A stretch of DNA of 64,000 nucleotides from a virus, in IMG/VR virus record IMGVR_UViG_3300032241_000649, positions 24,723 through 88,722 of that record. One strand, written 5' to 3'. The position numbers were made by a program, and so were the translations under genes. This document shows positions 48,006-56,567 of the stretch, piece by piece. The notes below the pieces were generated by a model, which ran no database searches, had not been told where the DNA came from, and saw only the letters and a list, made by a program, of their open reading frames with translations. Numbering within the stretch: position 1 is the first letter of the stretch; every line of letters begins with the position of its first letter.

Positions 48006-50806
48006 TAGTACCTACCCACTTGTTCTTTACGTAGTTTATCTGCAACAGCTTTATTTACCGCATTAATAATTAATTCAGTTGCTACTGTTCCAGGATGATT
48101 CATTTTAAGGTTAATACCTACATTAACATCAATACTTGATCTAGCATTGATATTTGTACTATGTGTCCCACTGCTTGAGGAAGTAGAATGAGAAGGCATA
48201 GTAGCTACAGCAACACCAGCTGGGGATGTATTAGGTCCGCCTGCTCCAGGAATATAAGTACCCCAAGGAGAATGGTTAACTGCTTTTAATACAGACATAG
48301 TGTTATTGCCTTTTTTAAGAGCGCTCAGAATAGGACCATAGCGACCATTCTTTAAAGTTTCAATAGTTGCTTGATATCCTTGAGACCAAGAGGTGTATGA
48401 CTTAACACCTTCGTTATTCATATTAGTTGCACCAGTGGCAGGCTGTTCTGTATTTAGGGGATTGTAGTGGGCACTGTTATGCCACTGTCCACCTTCCCAT
48501 GCAGCCCAAGTAGTCAAAGCTTTAATGTTATCTGAGGTAGTAGGATACTTAAGCTTTTGTAATAAACTCTTAGCCCAACTACGAGAATCTCCTGTACCGA
48601 GAATAATTCCAGAATCATTAATAACTTGGCCATTTGAATAAGCCTTACCGCCATTAGATAAAATACCATTGCTAATAGTATTAGCAGCATCACCGCTAGC
48701 TAATAGGTCTTTTAAGCTAGTAGAACCTAAGGCATTATTTTTACCAGATATTACTCCAGCACCAGCAAACATAACAGTGGTGTCATTATCAGATGCTTTT
48801 GGATTAAGTTGCTGATTAAGCGCATTGGCTTTAATAATAGCTAGCGGACTTATAGACCTACCATTTTTATCTCTAATTTCAAAGTGAAGGTGTGGGCCTG
48901 TAGAGTTTCCTGCTCCAGGTGCGCCCTTAACACCACCGCTATGGCCAATTACATCTCCACGCTTTACCTGTTGTCCTTGACGCACAGATATAGTTTTTAA
49001 GTGGGCATATAAACTTTGCTTATTTCCATGATTAATAATTACGTGGTTACCATAACCACCACTGTTTCCTACATAAGAAACTACACCATCTGCGGCAGCT
49101 GTAACTGCTGTTCCTGGCTTTACTCCAAAGTCTACGCCTGGGTGGAACCCAGCTTTAATTCCTTTGCCGCCTTTTCTGTTACCAAAGCCTGCTGTAATAG
49201 TAGGGCTTCCAGAAACAGGCATGCCTGCATCACTAGCAGCATTTGATATTCCGGATCCTACTTGTGTATGGGATGTATTTGGGCCGCCACTACCAAATAG
49301 TTGACCAATTAGGTCTCCACCGCCACCAACTAATCCACCAACTAAAGCACCAGGAAGTCCACCAAAAATTCCTCCACCAGCTGCACCTATACCCGCATTT
49401 TTAAGTAGGCTGCTCCAGTTAAATCCTTTATGTCCTTTTCTATCTTTATATCCAGAGTATGCACTAAGCAGCGCTCCAAGAATAGGAATGCCCTTACCTA
49501 ATCCTTTACCTAATCCAGAAAGTAATCCCCCGCCTTCAGCAGCAACTGTTCCGTCACCTTTACCTATAACACCTTCGAGTCCGCTGAGCAATGCTTTGTT
49601 TCCAGCACGTTGCATAAGTAGAGACGCGCCTAATCCACCGAGACTAGATACTGTGCCGCCTACTCCACCTAATCCAGGAAAAGTTTGCAGTACTCCTTTA
49701 AGTTTACCTAAAAGGTCTGTTACTTGTGGAAGTTGATTAGCAAATGCAGTTAATCCATTGTTTGCTGCAGTAGCAGCATCAAGTGCTCCTGTATAACCAG
49801 AAACTAGTCCGCCCTGTGTAGCTGTAGTAAGATTAGATTGGCTAGTATTATAATTAAACGCAGTACGAATAGGGGCGCCTTTAGCCACACCAAGCATATT
49901 AAGAGCATTGGTAGATCCACTAAGAGAACTGGAAGATAAAGCCTTTCCGCCATTTTTTGCACGTGCAACAATACCCATGATAATTTCATTAGCTAATCCA
50001 GGATCTCCAGCTACTTGACGAATAGCGTTACCGCCTGGGCTTCCTGGGTTAAGAAGCATCATGGCTTGTTCTTTAGTTATATCATTTTTACCACGATAAA
50101 TAAAGTTCCAAACACTATTAATAATTTGGTTCATAGGTAGTAGCTGACCATTGCTATCACGAATACGAACACCCATACGTAAGAACGACATTCCGTTTGC
50201 ACTAGCTGCAGACGCAGCTGCCTGTTCGTTAGTCATTCCTGTTAGTGCACTTAAGCCACCAACCTGAGACATAATATTCTTTGAGCTTAATGTATTGGCT
50301 AAATAACCACCAGTATATGCAACAGTCATTGCTGCCATAGTTGGGCTAGTTGCACTTGTAGCGCCATTGCCCACTAGGCGATTAGATTGGCGCATAACAC
50401 CAGAAGCAGACATTCCGCTTAAGCCTGCAATAGTATCTGCAGAAGTTCTAAGTGCTACAGCAGAAGCTGTGCTTGGCATTAAACCCATGCCCAAAGAACC
50501 AGCAGCCATTACGCCCATGCCTACTTTGCCAAGTACACCCATACCTGAACCGGTAGGCATATCTGGCATATCAAGAGTAGATTTGCCCTTAGAACCGCCC
50601 GTTAAATTTTTAGAGATAGAGTCTGAATCTTTTTTGGCTTTAGCAAATGCGTCGCTAACAGATTTAGCGGCATCAATCATAGACTTCTTAAAATAGGTTA
50701 CGAAGCCAATAGCGCTTTTTTCTACGCCAGCCATTTCAGCATCAGGACCCTGTGGTTTAAAGCCAGAGGGTTCACTGTCTGAATTATCAAATAAGTTCAT
50801 TGACAT
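48005..50806 (-). CDS. tape measure protein with M23 peptidase and lysozyme-like domains
   Basis: 933 residues. N-terminal helical and Gly/Ala-rich parts (hydrophobic GMGVMAAGSLGMGLM near 95-110). M23/LytM endopeptidase domain about 535-660: H555, D559 (HPGVDFG), H602 and HLHFEI (H639, H641), the complete zinc set. A second domain about 742-855 (WAAWEGGQWHNSAHYNPLN, SWSQGYQATIETLKNGRYG) resembles lysozyme/transglycosylase-type modules of phage tape measures. It sets tail length and locally digests the wall during injection. Starts close behind the frameshift extension of the chaperone gene. Confidence 0.88.
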   Translation of the reverse strand: MSMNLFDNSDSEPSGFKPQGPDAEMAGVEKSAIGFVTYFKKSMIDAAKSVSDAFAKAKKDSDSISKNLTGGSKGKSTLDMPDMPTGSGMGVLGKVGMGVMAAGSLGMGLMPSTASAVALRTSADTIAGLSGMSASGVMRQSNRLVGNGATSATSPTMAAMTVAYTGGYLANTLSSKNIMSQVGGLSALTGMTNEQAAASAASANGMSFLRMGVRIRDSNGQLLPMNQIINSVWNFIYRGKNDITKEQAMMLLNPGSPGGNAIRQVAGDPGLANEIIMGIVARAKNGGKALSSSSLSGSTNALNMLGVAKGAPIRTAFNYNTSQSNLTTATQGGLVSGYTGALDAATAANNGLTAFANQLPQVTDLLGKLKGVLQTFPGLGGVGGTVSSLGGLGASLLMQRAGNKALLSGLEGVIGKGDGTVAAEGGGLLSGLGKGLGKGIPILGALLSAYSGYKDRKGHKGFNWSSLLKNAGIGAAGGGIFGGLPGALVGGLVGGGGDLIGQLFGSGGPNTSHTQVGSGISNAASDAGMPVSGSPTITAGFGNRKGGKGIKAGFHPGVDFGVKPGTAVTAAADGVVSYVGNSGGYGNHVIINHGNKQSLYAHLKTISVRQGQQVKRGDVIGHSGGVKGAPGAGNSTGPHLHFEIRDKNGRSISPLAIIKANALNQQLNPKASDNDTTVMFAGAGVISGKNNALGSTSLKDLLASGDAANTISNGILSNGGKAYSNGQVINDSGIILGTGDSRSWAKSLLQKLKYPTTSDNIKALTTWAAWEGGQWHNSAHYNPLNTEQPATGATNMNNEGVKSYTSWSQGYQATIETLKNGRYGPILSALKKGNNTMSVLKAVNHSPWGTYIPGAGGPNTSPAGVAVATMPSHSTSSSSGTHSTNINARSSIDVNVGINLKMNHPGTVATELIINAVNKAVADKLRKEQVGRY

Positions 50807-50819
50807 CTATCTTCACCAC

Positions 50820-50963
50820 CTATCTTGGTCTATTTAGGGCCTTAGTAATCCACATAATCCGTTCTCTCAATGAGAGATTACGGATATCGTTCAAACTCCA
50901 TCCTGGATAGAACTTAGTCAATATGTCATACATATCAACTAGGAGCTCGTAGTCAACCTCAAC
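50820..50963 (-). CDS. tail assembly chaperone extension, reached by +1 frameshift
   Basis: 47 codons in the +1 frame past the stop of the chaperone gene: VEVDYELLVDMYDILTKF, YPGWSLNDIRNLSLRERIMW, ending ITKALNRPR. There is no SD and the only ATG is internal. At the end of the first frame lies TTG-TTT-CGT-TGA; a tRNA-Phe slip from TTT to TTC (TTTC) joins the frames just before the stop. The fused product would span 51783 to 50820. Position between tube and tape measure is where phages encode frameshifted chaperones. Confidence 0.7.
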   Translation of the reverse strand, partial: VEVDYELLVDMYDILTKFYPGWSLNDIRNLSLRERIMWITKALNRPR

Positions 50964-51783
50964 GAAACAAATCTGCCAGGGTTAGTGGCAGCGGTACCTC
51001 CTGGCCGCAGGATTGACATGGTTTAGTTAGTTCGCCTAATTGTGGACCGGGGTTACGATTTGATATCTCTTCTAACAACTTACGGCGTGTAGCAACGCTC
51101 AGCTTGCGAATCTGATCTATGCTAATTACTGCCGCATCATTAATGGATATGATACACCCCATAAGTATAATTGAATCAATTTCCGCAGATGTTTTATCTG
51201 TAGAATTTACAATAGCCTTTTGGGTATCTCCTGTAGGGAGCTTTACCTTTACATCTCCTGAAGCAGTAGAGACTGTAAATACACGATCTTCTTCATTAAT
51301 AAGCTTTGTCTTTACATCTTTAGCTAAATCAACTTCAAATGTCTGAACTTCAGCACAGAATGGGCAAGGTCCAGGACCTAACTTAATCTCTGATCCAAAA
51401 GTGGCGTTTCTAATAGCCAAAAGGATCTGTTCTCTGTCTCCTGCAAGAAGGGCATCTAAGGTAGCCTTAGTTGCCTTCTCTTCACCGATCTTTACTGTGG
51501 CTCTTTCCAAGACTGTCATCAAGGCTTTGCCTGGATCATTTACCTTAGAAATTGCCTCTTCGTCAGCTCCATTAAGCTCACGAATTTCTGCTGTATCAAT
51601 TAATCCCACGAAAGGATCTAAGAAACCACCAGGAAGCTTAACCTCTGTCTCAGGAGGCAACTGCACCGCAGTCTTTACGACTGGGGCAGCTGGCTCCTGA
51701 GCAGCGGACATTGCTTCTGCAGCTAGCTGGTTAGCTAGTGCTGGATTTTCTACTGCGCTAATTGTGTTCGAATCTGTAGTCAT
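50959..51783 (-). CDS. tail assembly chaperone, first-frame product, with Cys knuckles
   Basis: 274 residues. Pro/Ala-rich N-terminus, a helical middle (ERATVKIGEEKATKATLDAL) and two CxxC-type knuckles: PCPFCAEVQTFEV and PCQSCGQEVPLPL near the end. Located between tube and tape measure, the position of tail-tube chaperones. Its short downstream frame suggests the usual two-product system. Confidence 0.7.
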   Translation of the reverse strand: MTTDSNTISAVENPALANQLAAEAMSAAQEPAAPVVKTAVQLPPETEVKLPGGFLDPFVGLIDTAEIRELNGADEEAISKVNDPGKALMTVLERATVKIGEEKATKATLDALLAGDREQILLAIRNATFGSEIKLGPGPCPFCAEVQTFEVDLAKDVKTKLINEEDRVFTVSTASGDVKVKLPTGDTQKAIVNSTDKTSAEIDSIILMGCIISINDAAVISIDQIRKLSVATRRKLLEEISNRNPGPQLGELTKPCQSCGQEVPLPLTLADLFR

Positions 51784-51808
51784 ATTGTTTACCCTTTAGT
51801 TAGTTTTA

Positions 51809-52453
51809 TTAACGATTTTGATTGGTTCCACCAGCACCAAATGGAGCTGCTGAACCGGTGGCTGTTAGATCCTTACCGTATCTAACGTCAAAACCTTCAT
51901 GTACAAGTTGCATATCTTCAACCATAAATGCATTAGCACCTGCATCAAGATTGCTGTATGTAAGGTTTGTAATCCATGCATTGTATACATAGAAACGCAT
52001 AGAAGTGTGAGCTTGAATCTCATCTGCTGCTTCATATCCAGAACCGTTGTTTACAACAGGATTTGGATGGCTAAGAACTTGGATTTCCAAGTCGCAGCGA
52101 AAATCTACACCTGCACCAGAATTAGTGTTAGGAGTAAGAACTGAGAACAGCTTCTTCATCCAGTCCATGTTTCCAGACCCACCCAACATAGCACCCTTAG
52201 AAAGAGTGATAGGTGTAAATGAAGTTTGGCCAGGAATCTGGTGAACGCTGGTATTGAATCCGCCTTCACGGTACGCAATTGACTCAGTTGTGATGCTGAG
52301 ACCTGACACCGAGACGAAACCCATATTTCCAGTCAAAGTTGACCAAGAAGCATCTGTTGATCCAGCTTTTGGCTTAAAGCTCACAATGAACTTAAAATTA
52401 CGAATTGGATCAGTTTGGATACCACTTAGAGGTAATGTATTTGGAACTGTCAT
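51809..52453 (-). CDS. tail tube protein (gp19-like)
   Basis: 214 residues. DPIRNFKFIVSFKPKAG, FVSVSGLSITTESIAYREGG and LEIQVLSHPNPVV match the T4 gp19-like tube family, with the long beta-hairpin region near FNTSVHQIPGQTSFTPITL. Forms the inner tube of the contractile tail, inside the sheath encoded just upstream. SD AAGGAG. Confidence 0.85.
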   Translation of the reverse strand: MTVPNTLPLSGIQTDPIRNFKFIVSFKPKAGSTDASWSTLTGNMGFVSVSGLSITTESIAYREGGFNTSVHQIPGQTSFTPITLSKGAMLGGSGNMDWMKKLFSVLTPNTNSGAGVDFRCDLEIQVLSHPNPVVNNGSGYEAADEIQAHTSMRFYVYNAWITNLTYSNLDAGANAFMVEDMQLVHEGFDVRYGKDLTATGSAAPFGAGGTNQNR

Positions 52454-52467
52454 TTTATGTTATCTCC

Positions 52468-54042
52468 TTATGCCGTAGCGTTTGCTGTGAGTTGTCCCAA
52501 GGTAATTTCAATGTACTCTGCTGGGTACTCTAGAGCAACACCAACAGTGATGTTTACAGTACCGTTAAAGATATCTGTAAATGTGTTGTTAGTGCTGTCG
52601 CAGGTTACATAGAACGCTTGGGTGGCGCTTGCGCCACGAAGTCCACCTTGTTGCCAGTACTGCATCAAGAATGTTCCTAGAGCTGTACGGAGTTGACCCC
52701 ATAGACGCTCATCGTTATTCTCAAAGATAGCAAATGAGCTAAGGCTCTTTAGTTCCTTCTCAATGTAATTGAGGGAACGACGAATGTTGATATAGCGGTT
52801 ACGTGGATCTGAATCCAATGTACGACCACCCATAACAATGATGCCTACACCAGGAATCTGACGGATCGCGTTGATGGCATTTGTATGTCCATTCAAAGAA
52901 TCAAGATCACTGTTTGTTAGCTGAGACTCTGTAGAAACTGCTAGAGCAACACGATTGCCATAACCAGCTGGAGTCTTCCAAACACCACGAGAAGCATCAG
53001 TAGCTAGGTACTGACCAACCATCGCAGCACCAGGAGCCTGGAGGCGAAGAGCACCAGGAGCGGCACTTAGTGAGTTAGGAATTTGAAGCCATGGATAATA
53101 AGCTGCTGCAACATTGCCTGTTGAAGAAGCTGCAAATGTTGAGACTAGGTCATCAACATATCCTTCTACATCTGATACAGAGTATGAACTTGGTGAATCA
53201 ACAACTACAAAGGCATCCCCACGACCTGCTGCATAAGCAACAGCATCAGCTTGGATTTCCTTAGATAGTAGAAGATCATCTCCAACGTCAGTTGTAATGT
53301 TATATAGATAAGCAGCATCTGGTAGATTGAAAACCAATGGATTATCAATTACATCAAATGCACTAAGAGAGGCCGCATAGTCTGAGCGACCAGGGGCTGA
53401 TACTGGATCAGTTCCACCGCTTAGAGAAGCATTTGGTGCTACAGCTGGAATGTTAGTTGGGGCTGCAGAAGTAGAACCAAGATCAGTAGCTGTAACTAGA
53501 TTAGAGTTTGTGTTGATAATGTTAACAGCATAGTGTGAGTCAGTAGAAGACATTTTAAGATCACGGTGTGTCTCAACAAGTGCTGTTGATGCACGACCAT
53601 TAACTACTGTAGTCTGAAAAATTTGGATGTTAAAACGTCCAATTCCAGATCCTGCTTTAACTGCTACTGAAAGGTTGTTACCCCATGATCCAGCGTTCTT
53701 TGCAGAAATCTGAAGAGTTGGGATAGATGATCCAGAGCTATCATTTAGATTGATAGATGCTGTGTCAGAAGAGCCACTGATACGCTTTACGTATAGTGAA
53801 CGTCCACCGTTTGCGAAGAAATTAAAGGCTGCCCATGTTGTTGGGTAAGCGTCATTAAGGGATCCAAAGGTACGGACGAAGTCTGTCCAGCTTTGAAGTA
53901 GTACCGGGACATTGGTTGGACCTTGGCTTAGAACACCAACAAACGCGCCAATTGCAGCGCCAGTGTCAGGCAAGGTTACGACCTGTGGAAGCGGTACTTC
54001 CTGAATAAAGACGCCGGGACGACCATTACTGTATGTAGTCAC
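52468..54042 (-). CDS. contractile tail sheath protein
   Basis: 524 residues from GTG 54042 (AAGGAG upstream). N-terminus GRPGVFIQEVPLPQVVTLPD, then AAFNFFANGGRSLYVKRISG, and C-terminal VWKTPAGYGNRVALAV and YINIRRSLNYIEKELKS are hallmark sheath regions. This proves myovirus morphology. Confidence 0.93.
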   Translation of the reverse strand: MTTYSNGRPGVFIQEVPLPQVVTLPDTGAAIGAFVGVLSQGPTNVPVLLQSWTDFVRTFGSLNDAYPTTWAAFNFFANGGRSLYVKRISGSSDTASINLNDSSGSSIPTLQISAKNAGSWGNNLSVAVKAGSGIGRFNIQIFQTTVVNGRASTALVETHRDLKMSSTDSHYAVNIINTNSNLVTATDLGSTSAAPTNIPAVAPNASLSGGTDPVSAPGRSDYAASLSAFDVIDNPLVFNLPDAAYLYNITTDVGDDLLLSKEIQADAVAYAAGRGDAFVVVDSPSSYSVSDVEGYVDDLVSTFAASSTGNVAAAYYPWLQIPNSLSAAPGALRLQAPGAAMVGQYLATDASRGVWKTPAGYGNRVALAVSTESQLTNSDLDSLNGHTNAINAIRQIPGVGIIVMGGRTLDSDPRNRYINIRRSLNYIEKELKSLSSFAIFENNDERLWGQLRTALGTFLMQYWQQGGLRGASATQAFYVTCDSTNNTFTDIFNGTVNITVGVALEYPAEYIEITLGQLTANATA

Positions 54043-54090
54043 TCGGTATTACTCCTTAGGTTTAGGTTTATATTCTTAGGTTGCCAGATT

Positions 54091-54687
54091 TTAGTTGTAT
54101 GTTGTGCCATTGGGAACGGTACTGTTAGTCGTAATATGTGGAGGGTCAAGCACTTCGTATAGCTGTGTAAGTGTGGTTGGAAGAAACTCCGCACTCACTT
54201 GCACATTGAAAGCCGTACTTAAAAGGCGCTTGCCTTCTTCAGTCGTATCTCTCTTAATGAAACCCAACATATCTAATCTGCGAACCGTACGGTCCTCAGG
54301 TATTGTTAGTGTTCCAAATCTAAATGGGATTCTAGCTGGTGATAGAATCAAATTAATCAGCTGCCTATCATGTCGTGGATTACGAGCATAGGTAGTGATT
54401 TGATAGGTTAATGATACAGGAATAGGGTAGGAAGTCGCATACGGTACTGTAGAGTCTGAACCTTCGGGTGCGTATTTAAGGGTTCCGTAGCCACGATGGG
54501 CACGGCTTTTTTCCTCTGCTACAGAGATTAGATCAATAGTAATATATGGATATGCCTGAAGTCTGATCTGAGGATCAGGTTGGCCATAGAATACTCCCAC
54601 AGGTCGGGTAGGGTTTCCCGAATCTTCCACGGTCAATCCTGATAGGAGAGTCTTTAGGGCAGCCTCCTCATTTAGAATATGTGGCAT
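54091..54687 (-). CDS. tail terminator/completion-like protein
   Basis: 198 residues. Contains YPYITIDLISVAEEKSRAHR, PVSLTYQITTYARNPRHDRQ and TVRRLDMLGFIKRDTTEEGK, all beta-alpha style; its position before the sheath fits a tail terminator or gp15-like protein. It starts in TAATG with the neck-type gene upstream. Confidence 0.6.
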   Translation of the reverse strand: MPHILNEEAALKTLLSGLTVEDSGNPTRPVGVFYGQPDPQIRLQAYPYITIDLISVAEEKSRAHRGYGTLKYAPEGSDSTVPYATSYPIPVSLTYQITTYARNPRHDRQLINLILSPARIPFRFGTLTIPEDRTVRRLDMLGFIKRDTTEEGKRLLSTAFNVQVSAEFLPTTLTQLYEVLDPPHITTNSTVPNGTTYN

Positions 54688-54968
54688 TAGAGAGTACCAT
54701 CCTTTGAACGCTGAAGGAAGTTACGGATTACAGGTGATGGGGGGATAACATCTGTGCCATATTCAAGAGTCAACATGCTCTGATTATGTTCTTCAGGATA
54801 GCGGACAGAGAAAGCTCCGTTTTCACTTACAACTTTAAGATGCTTTACCATATCCTCAGGCCAGCCAGCAGCCAAGGCGTTATTCTTTAAAGTGGTTGTG
54901 TGATATGTGGCGCTACGTTCTGCGTAGGCGTTAGCGTATCTATTTAGGACGTGATCTAGTTTACGCAT
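54687..54968 (-). CDS. HK97 gp10-like neck/tail-completion protein
   Basis: 93 residues from ATG 54968 (8-base overlap with the preceding gene). A helical N-terminus (LNRYANAYAERSATYHTTTL) and an end MLTLEYGTDVIPPSPVIRNF, comparable to the 'EFGT...P-F-R' C-terminus of gp10-type neck proteins. Joins head and tail. Confidence 0.6.
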   Translation of the reverse strand: MRKLDHVLNRYANAYAERSATYHTTTLKNNALAAGWPEDMVKHLKVVSENGAFSVRYPEEHNQSMLTLEYGTDVIPPSPVIRNFLQRSKDGTL

Positions 54969-55122
54969 TTTTCCGAAGCTTCGAGAGTAGTGAACCTGCG
55001 ATAAACCCGGCTGCAAATTTCATTTCTGCACCCTTTGTATCAAGGCTAACTAGACCCTTAACGAAGGCTTCTTTGTCGGCTTCGGTTTCTGCACGAAGCA
55101 AGCGTTGAGCGATGTAGATCAT
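54961..55122 (-). CDS. small hypothetical protein
   Basis: 53 residues from ATG 55122 behind GGAGGA; the ATG at 55197 lies in the terminator region. A helix RLLRAETEADKEAFVKGL and a hydrophobic AAGFIAGSLLSKLRK. It overlaps the neck gene. Perhaps a membrane or minor structural protein. Confidence 0.55.
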   Translation of the reverse strand: MIYIAQRLLRAETEADKEAFVKGLVSLDTKGAEMKFAAGFIAGSLLSKLRKNA

Positions 55123-55199
55123 AGTTCCTCCAATAGAAGGCGCAGGGTATAGCAGCAGGTTCCAGATTTCTCTGGCGTCAAGGTAATCATAAAGCAAAA

Positions 55200-55217
55200 G
55201 AGGCCCTTTCGGGCCTC
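55200..55217 (-). terminator. intrinsic terminator with GAAA loop
   Basis: On the - strand, GAGGCCC GAAA GGGCCTC followed by TTTTGCTTT. It separates the small-protein genes at 55.2-57.8 kb from the neck/sheath transcripts. Confidence 0.88.
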
Positions 55218-55223
55218 TAATTG

Positions 55224-55475
55224 TTACTTCTTTTTAACCTTCTTAGCTAAGGCCTTGTCCATCTTTTCGTCTTCCTTCATAGAAGGGTTCTTGGCATCCA
55301 TTTTCTTGTCTGCCTTTTCAAACTTAGACTTTTCTTTAGGAGTCATGCCCTTTTCAATCTTGGCATCAGCCTTCTTGTCAGCCTTAGAACGAGCTGCCTT
55401 GCAAGTAGCACAAGTACACTTACATCCTTTAGCTGGCTTTCCTGACTTACAGCCACAACCACATTTAGCGCACAT
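55224..55475 (-). CDS. metallothionein-like Cys-rich N-terminus with Lys-rich tail
   Basis: 83 residues. Eight Cys in the first 25 residues (2, 5, 7, 9, 18, 20, 22, 25) in a CxxCxCxC...CxCxCxxC pattern, then a long Lys/Asp/Ala-rich charged tail (KKADAKIEKGMTPKEKSKFE). Could bind metals; a paralogous start (MCMACGCGKKKG) begins the next gene upstream. Unknown role, possibly virion-associated given location. Confidence 0.65.
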   Translation of the reverse strand: MCAKCGCGCKSGKPAKGCKCTCATCKAARSKADKKADAKIEKGMTPKEKSKFEKADKKMDAKNPSMKEDEKMDKALAKKVKKK

Positions 55476-55645
55476 TACTTAGCCTTCTTCTTCTTAAGGG
55501 CCTTAAAGTCAGCCCCAGTAATTTTGTCTTTTGGTTCAGCAGCTCCAGCAATCTTCTTCTGACCGCCTTTTAGCTTAGACTTGCTCTTACCCTTGCCGTA
55601 TCCGGCTTCGCCCTTTTTCTTACCACATCCACATGCCATGCACAT
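55475..55645 (-). CDS. small Cys/Lys-rich protein
   Basis: 56 residues from ATG 55645 (AAGGGA upstream). CMACGCGKKKGEAG then a basic tail (KGKSKSKLKGGQKK). Shares the CxxCGCG start with the metallothionein-like neighbour. TAATG overlap between the two suggests joint expression. Confidence 0.6.
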   Translation of the reverse strand: MCMACGCGKKKGEAGYGKGKSKSKLKGGQKKIAGAAEPKDKITGADFKALKKKKAK

Positions 55646-55647
55646 AG

Positions 55648-55839
55648 TTATTTCCCTTTCTTGTGAGTTGAATGCCACTGACGGCCAGCAGCAATTCCGT
55701 CATTTACTGTCTTGATCTTAGCATCCTTTTTGGTTAGGTCCAATGTAGGGCCGCCTCCATTTGGATGGCTAACTATAACATCACCCTTTTTGTTCTTAGT
55801 GAACTTGTGGGTCTTACCAGCGATCTTAACCTTAGCCAT
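55648..55839 (-). CDS. small basic protein
   Basis: 63 residues (KVKIAGKTHKFTKNKKGDVI, then GGGPTLDLTKKDAKIKTV), basic, probably a small beta domain. Overlaps the preceding tiny gene by 8 bases. No family recognised. Confidence 0.55.
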   Translation of the reverse strand: MAKVKIAGKTHKFTKNKKGDVIVSHPNGGGPTLDLTKKDAKIKTVNDGIAAGRQWHSTHKKGK

Positions 55840-55963
55840 TTTTCTTCCTCTTCACTTTCTCAGGTAACTTCTTACCCTTAGGGGTTTTAGACTCAAACTC
55901 TGCTGCTAACTTAGGGTCCTTTGCATAAAGGGCCCGGCGCTGTGCTTTTGATTTAAATGGCAT
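55832..55963 (-). CDS. tiny basic protein of the MPFKSKAQRR type
   Basis: 43 residues. MPFKSKAQRRALYAKDP followed by a Lys-rich tail. Such short proteins with a MPFKSKAQRR start are frequent in phage genomes near structural genes; their role is not known. Confidence 0.6.
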   Translation of the reverse strand: MPFKSKAQRRALYAKDPKLAAEFESKTPKGKKLPEKVKRKKNG

Positions 55964-55972
55964 AGGTGTATC

Positions 55973-56557
55973 TTACAGTGTAGTTGGATCAAATGGGCTA
56001 TAACCAGCATAATTCTGGAACTGAGGATCATTGACCAGCTCATCAGGATTAACCTGGTTTAGCTCAATGGATAGGACGGTATAGTGGTCTTTGATTATTC
56101 CTTTAGGGAATACCCGAACAGGGGTAAAAACTTCGTCCCTAAATACAACCCGGTCACGTAGGAATTCATCTGGGTTAATCTCTACTGTACTAAGCTGAGG
56201 TATAGTAGCTAGGCTAGAACCTAATAGGCTTAGCTGGTCTTCAACGACATCCACGTTAATTGTGAGGTGCAAAGTATCGGTGTTATAAAAACCACGGTCA
56301 TTTTGAACTGTAGCGCCTTGGCTGATAAAAGCATTAATTGTTGGGACAATCAAAGGGCCCTTCCAACGACGTCCACCTGTAGCTGGATCAGAAGAACCTA
56401 CATCGTAAATAGGGTCAACATGCGTAGCTACTGGGTCAAAGATCCACCACTGTACTTCAGTGCCAATGGTATGAACCATCTCTGTAGATGTTCCCGAAAT
56501 AATTGAACCACGCTCATAGTTAATATCAAAGCGGCCTTCTCTAATTTCACCACGCAT
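55973..56557 (-). CDS. structural/neck-type protein, unknown
   Basis: 194 residues. Beta-rich (VQWWIFDPVATHVDPIYDVG; TDTLHLTINVDVVEDQ; VVFRDEVFTPVRVFPKG). Located between fibre/lectin-like and neck genes; may be a head-tail adaptor. No family recognised with certainty. Confidence 0.55.
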   Translation of the reverse strand: MRGEIREGRFDINYERGSIISGTSTEMVHTIGTEVQWWIFDPVATHVDPIYDVGSSDPATGGRRWKGPLIVPTINAFISQGATVQNDRGFYNTDTLHLTINVDVVEDQLSLLGSSLATIPQLSTVEINPDEFLRDRVVFRDEVFTPVRVFPKGIIKDHYTVLSIELNQVNPDELVNDPQFQNYAGYSPFDPTTL

Positions 56558-56567
56558 TACTTACTCC

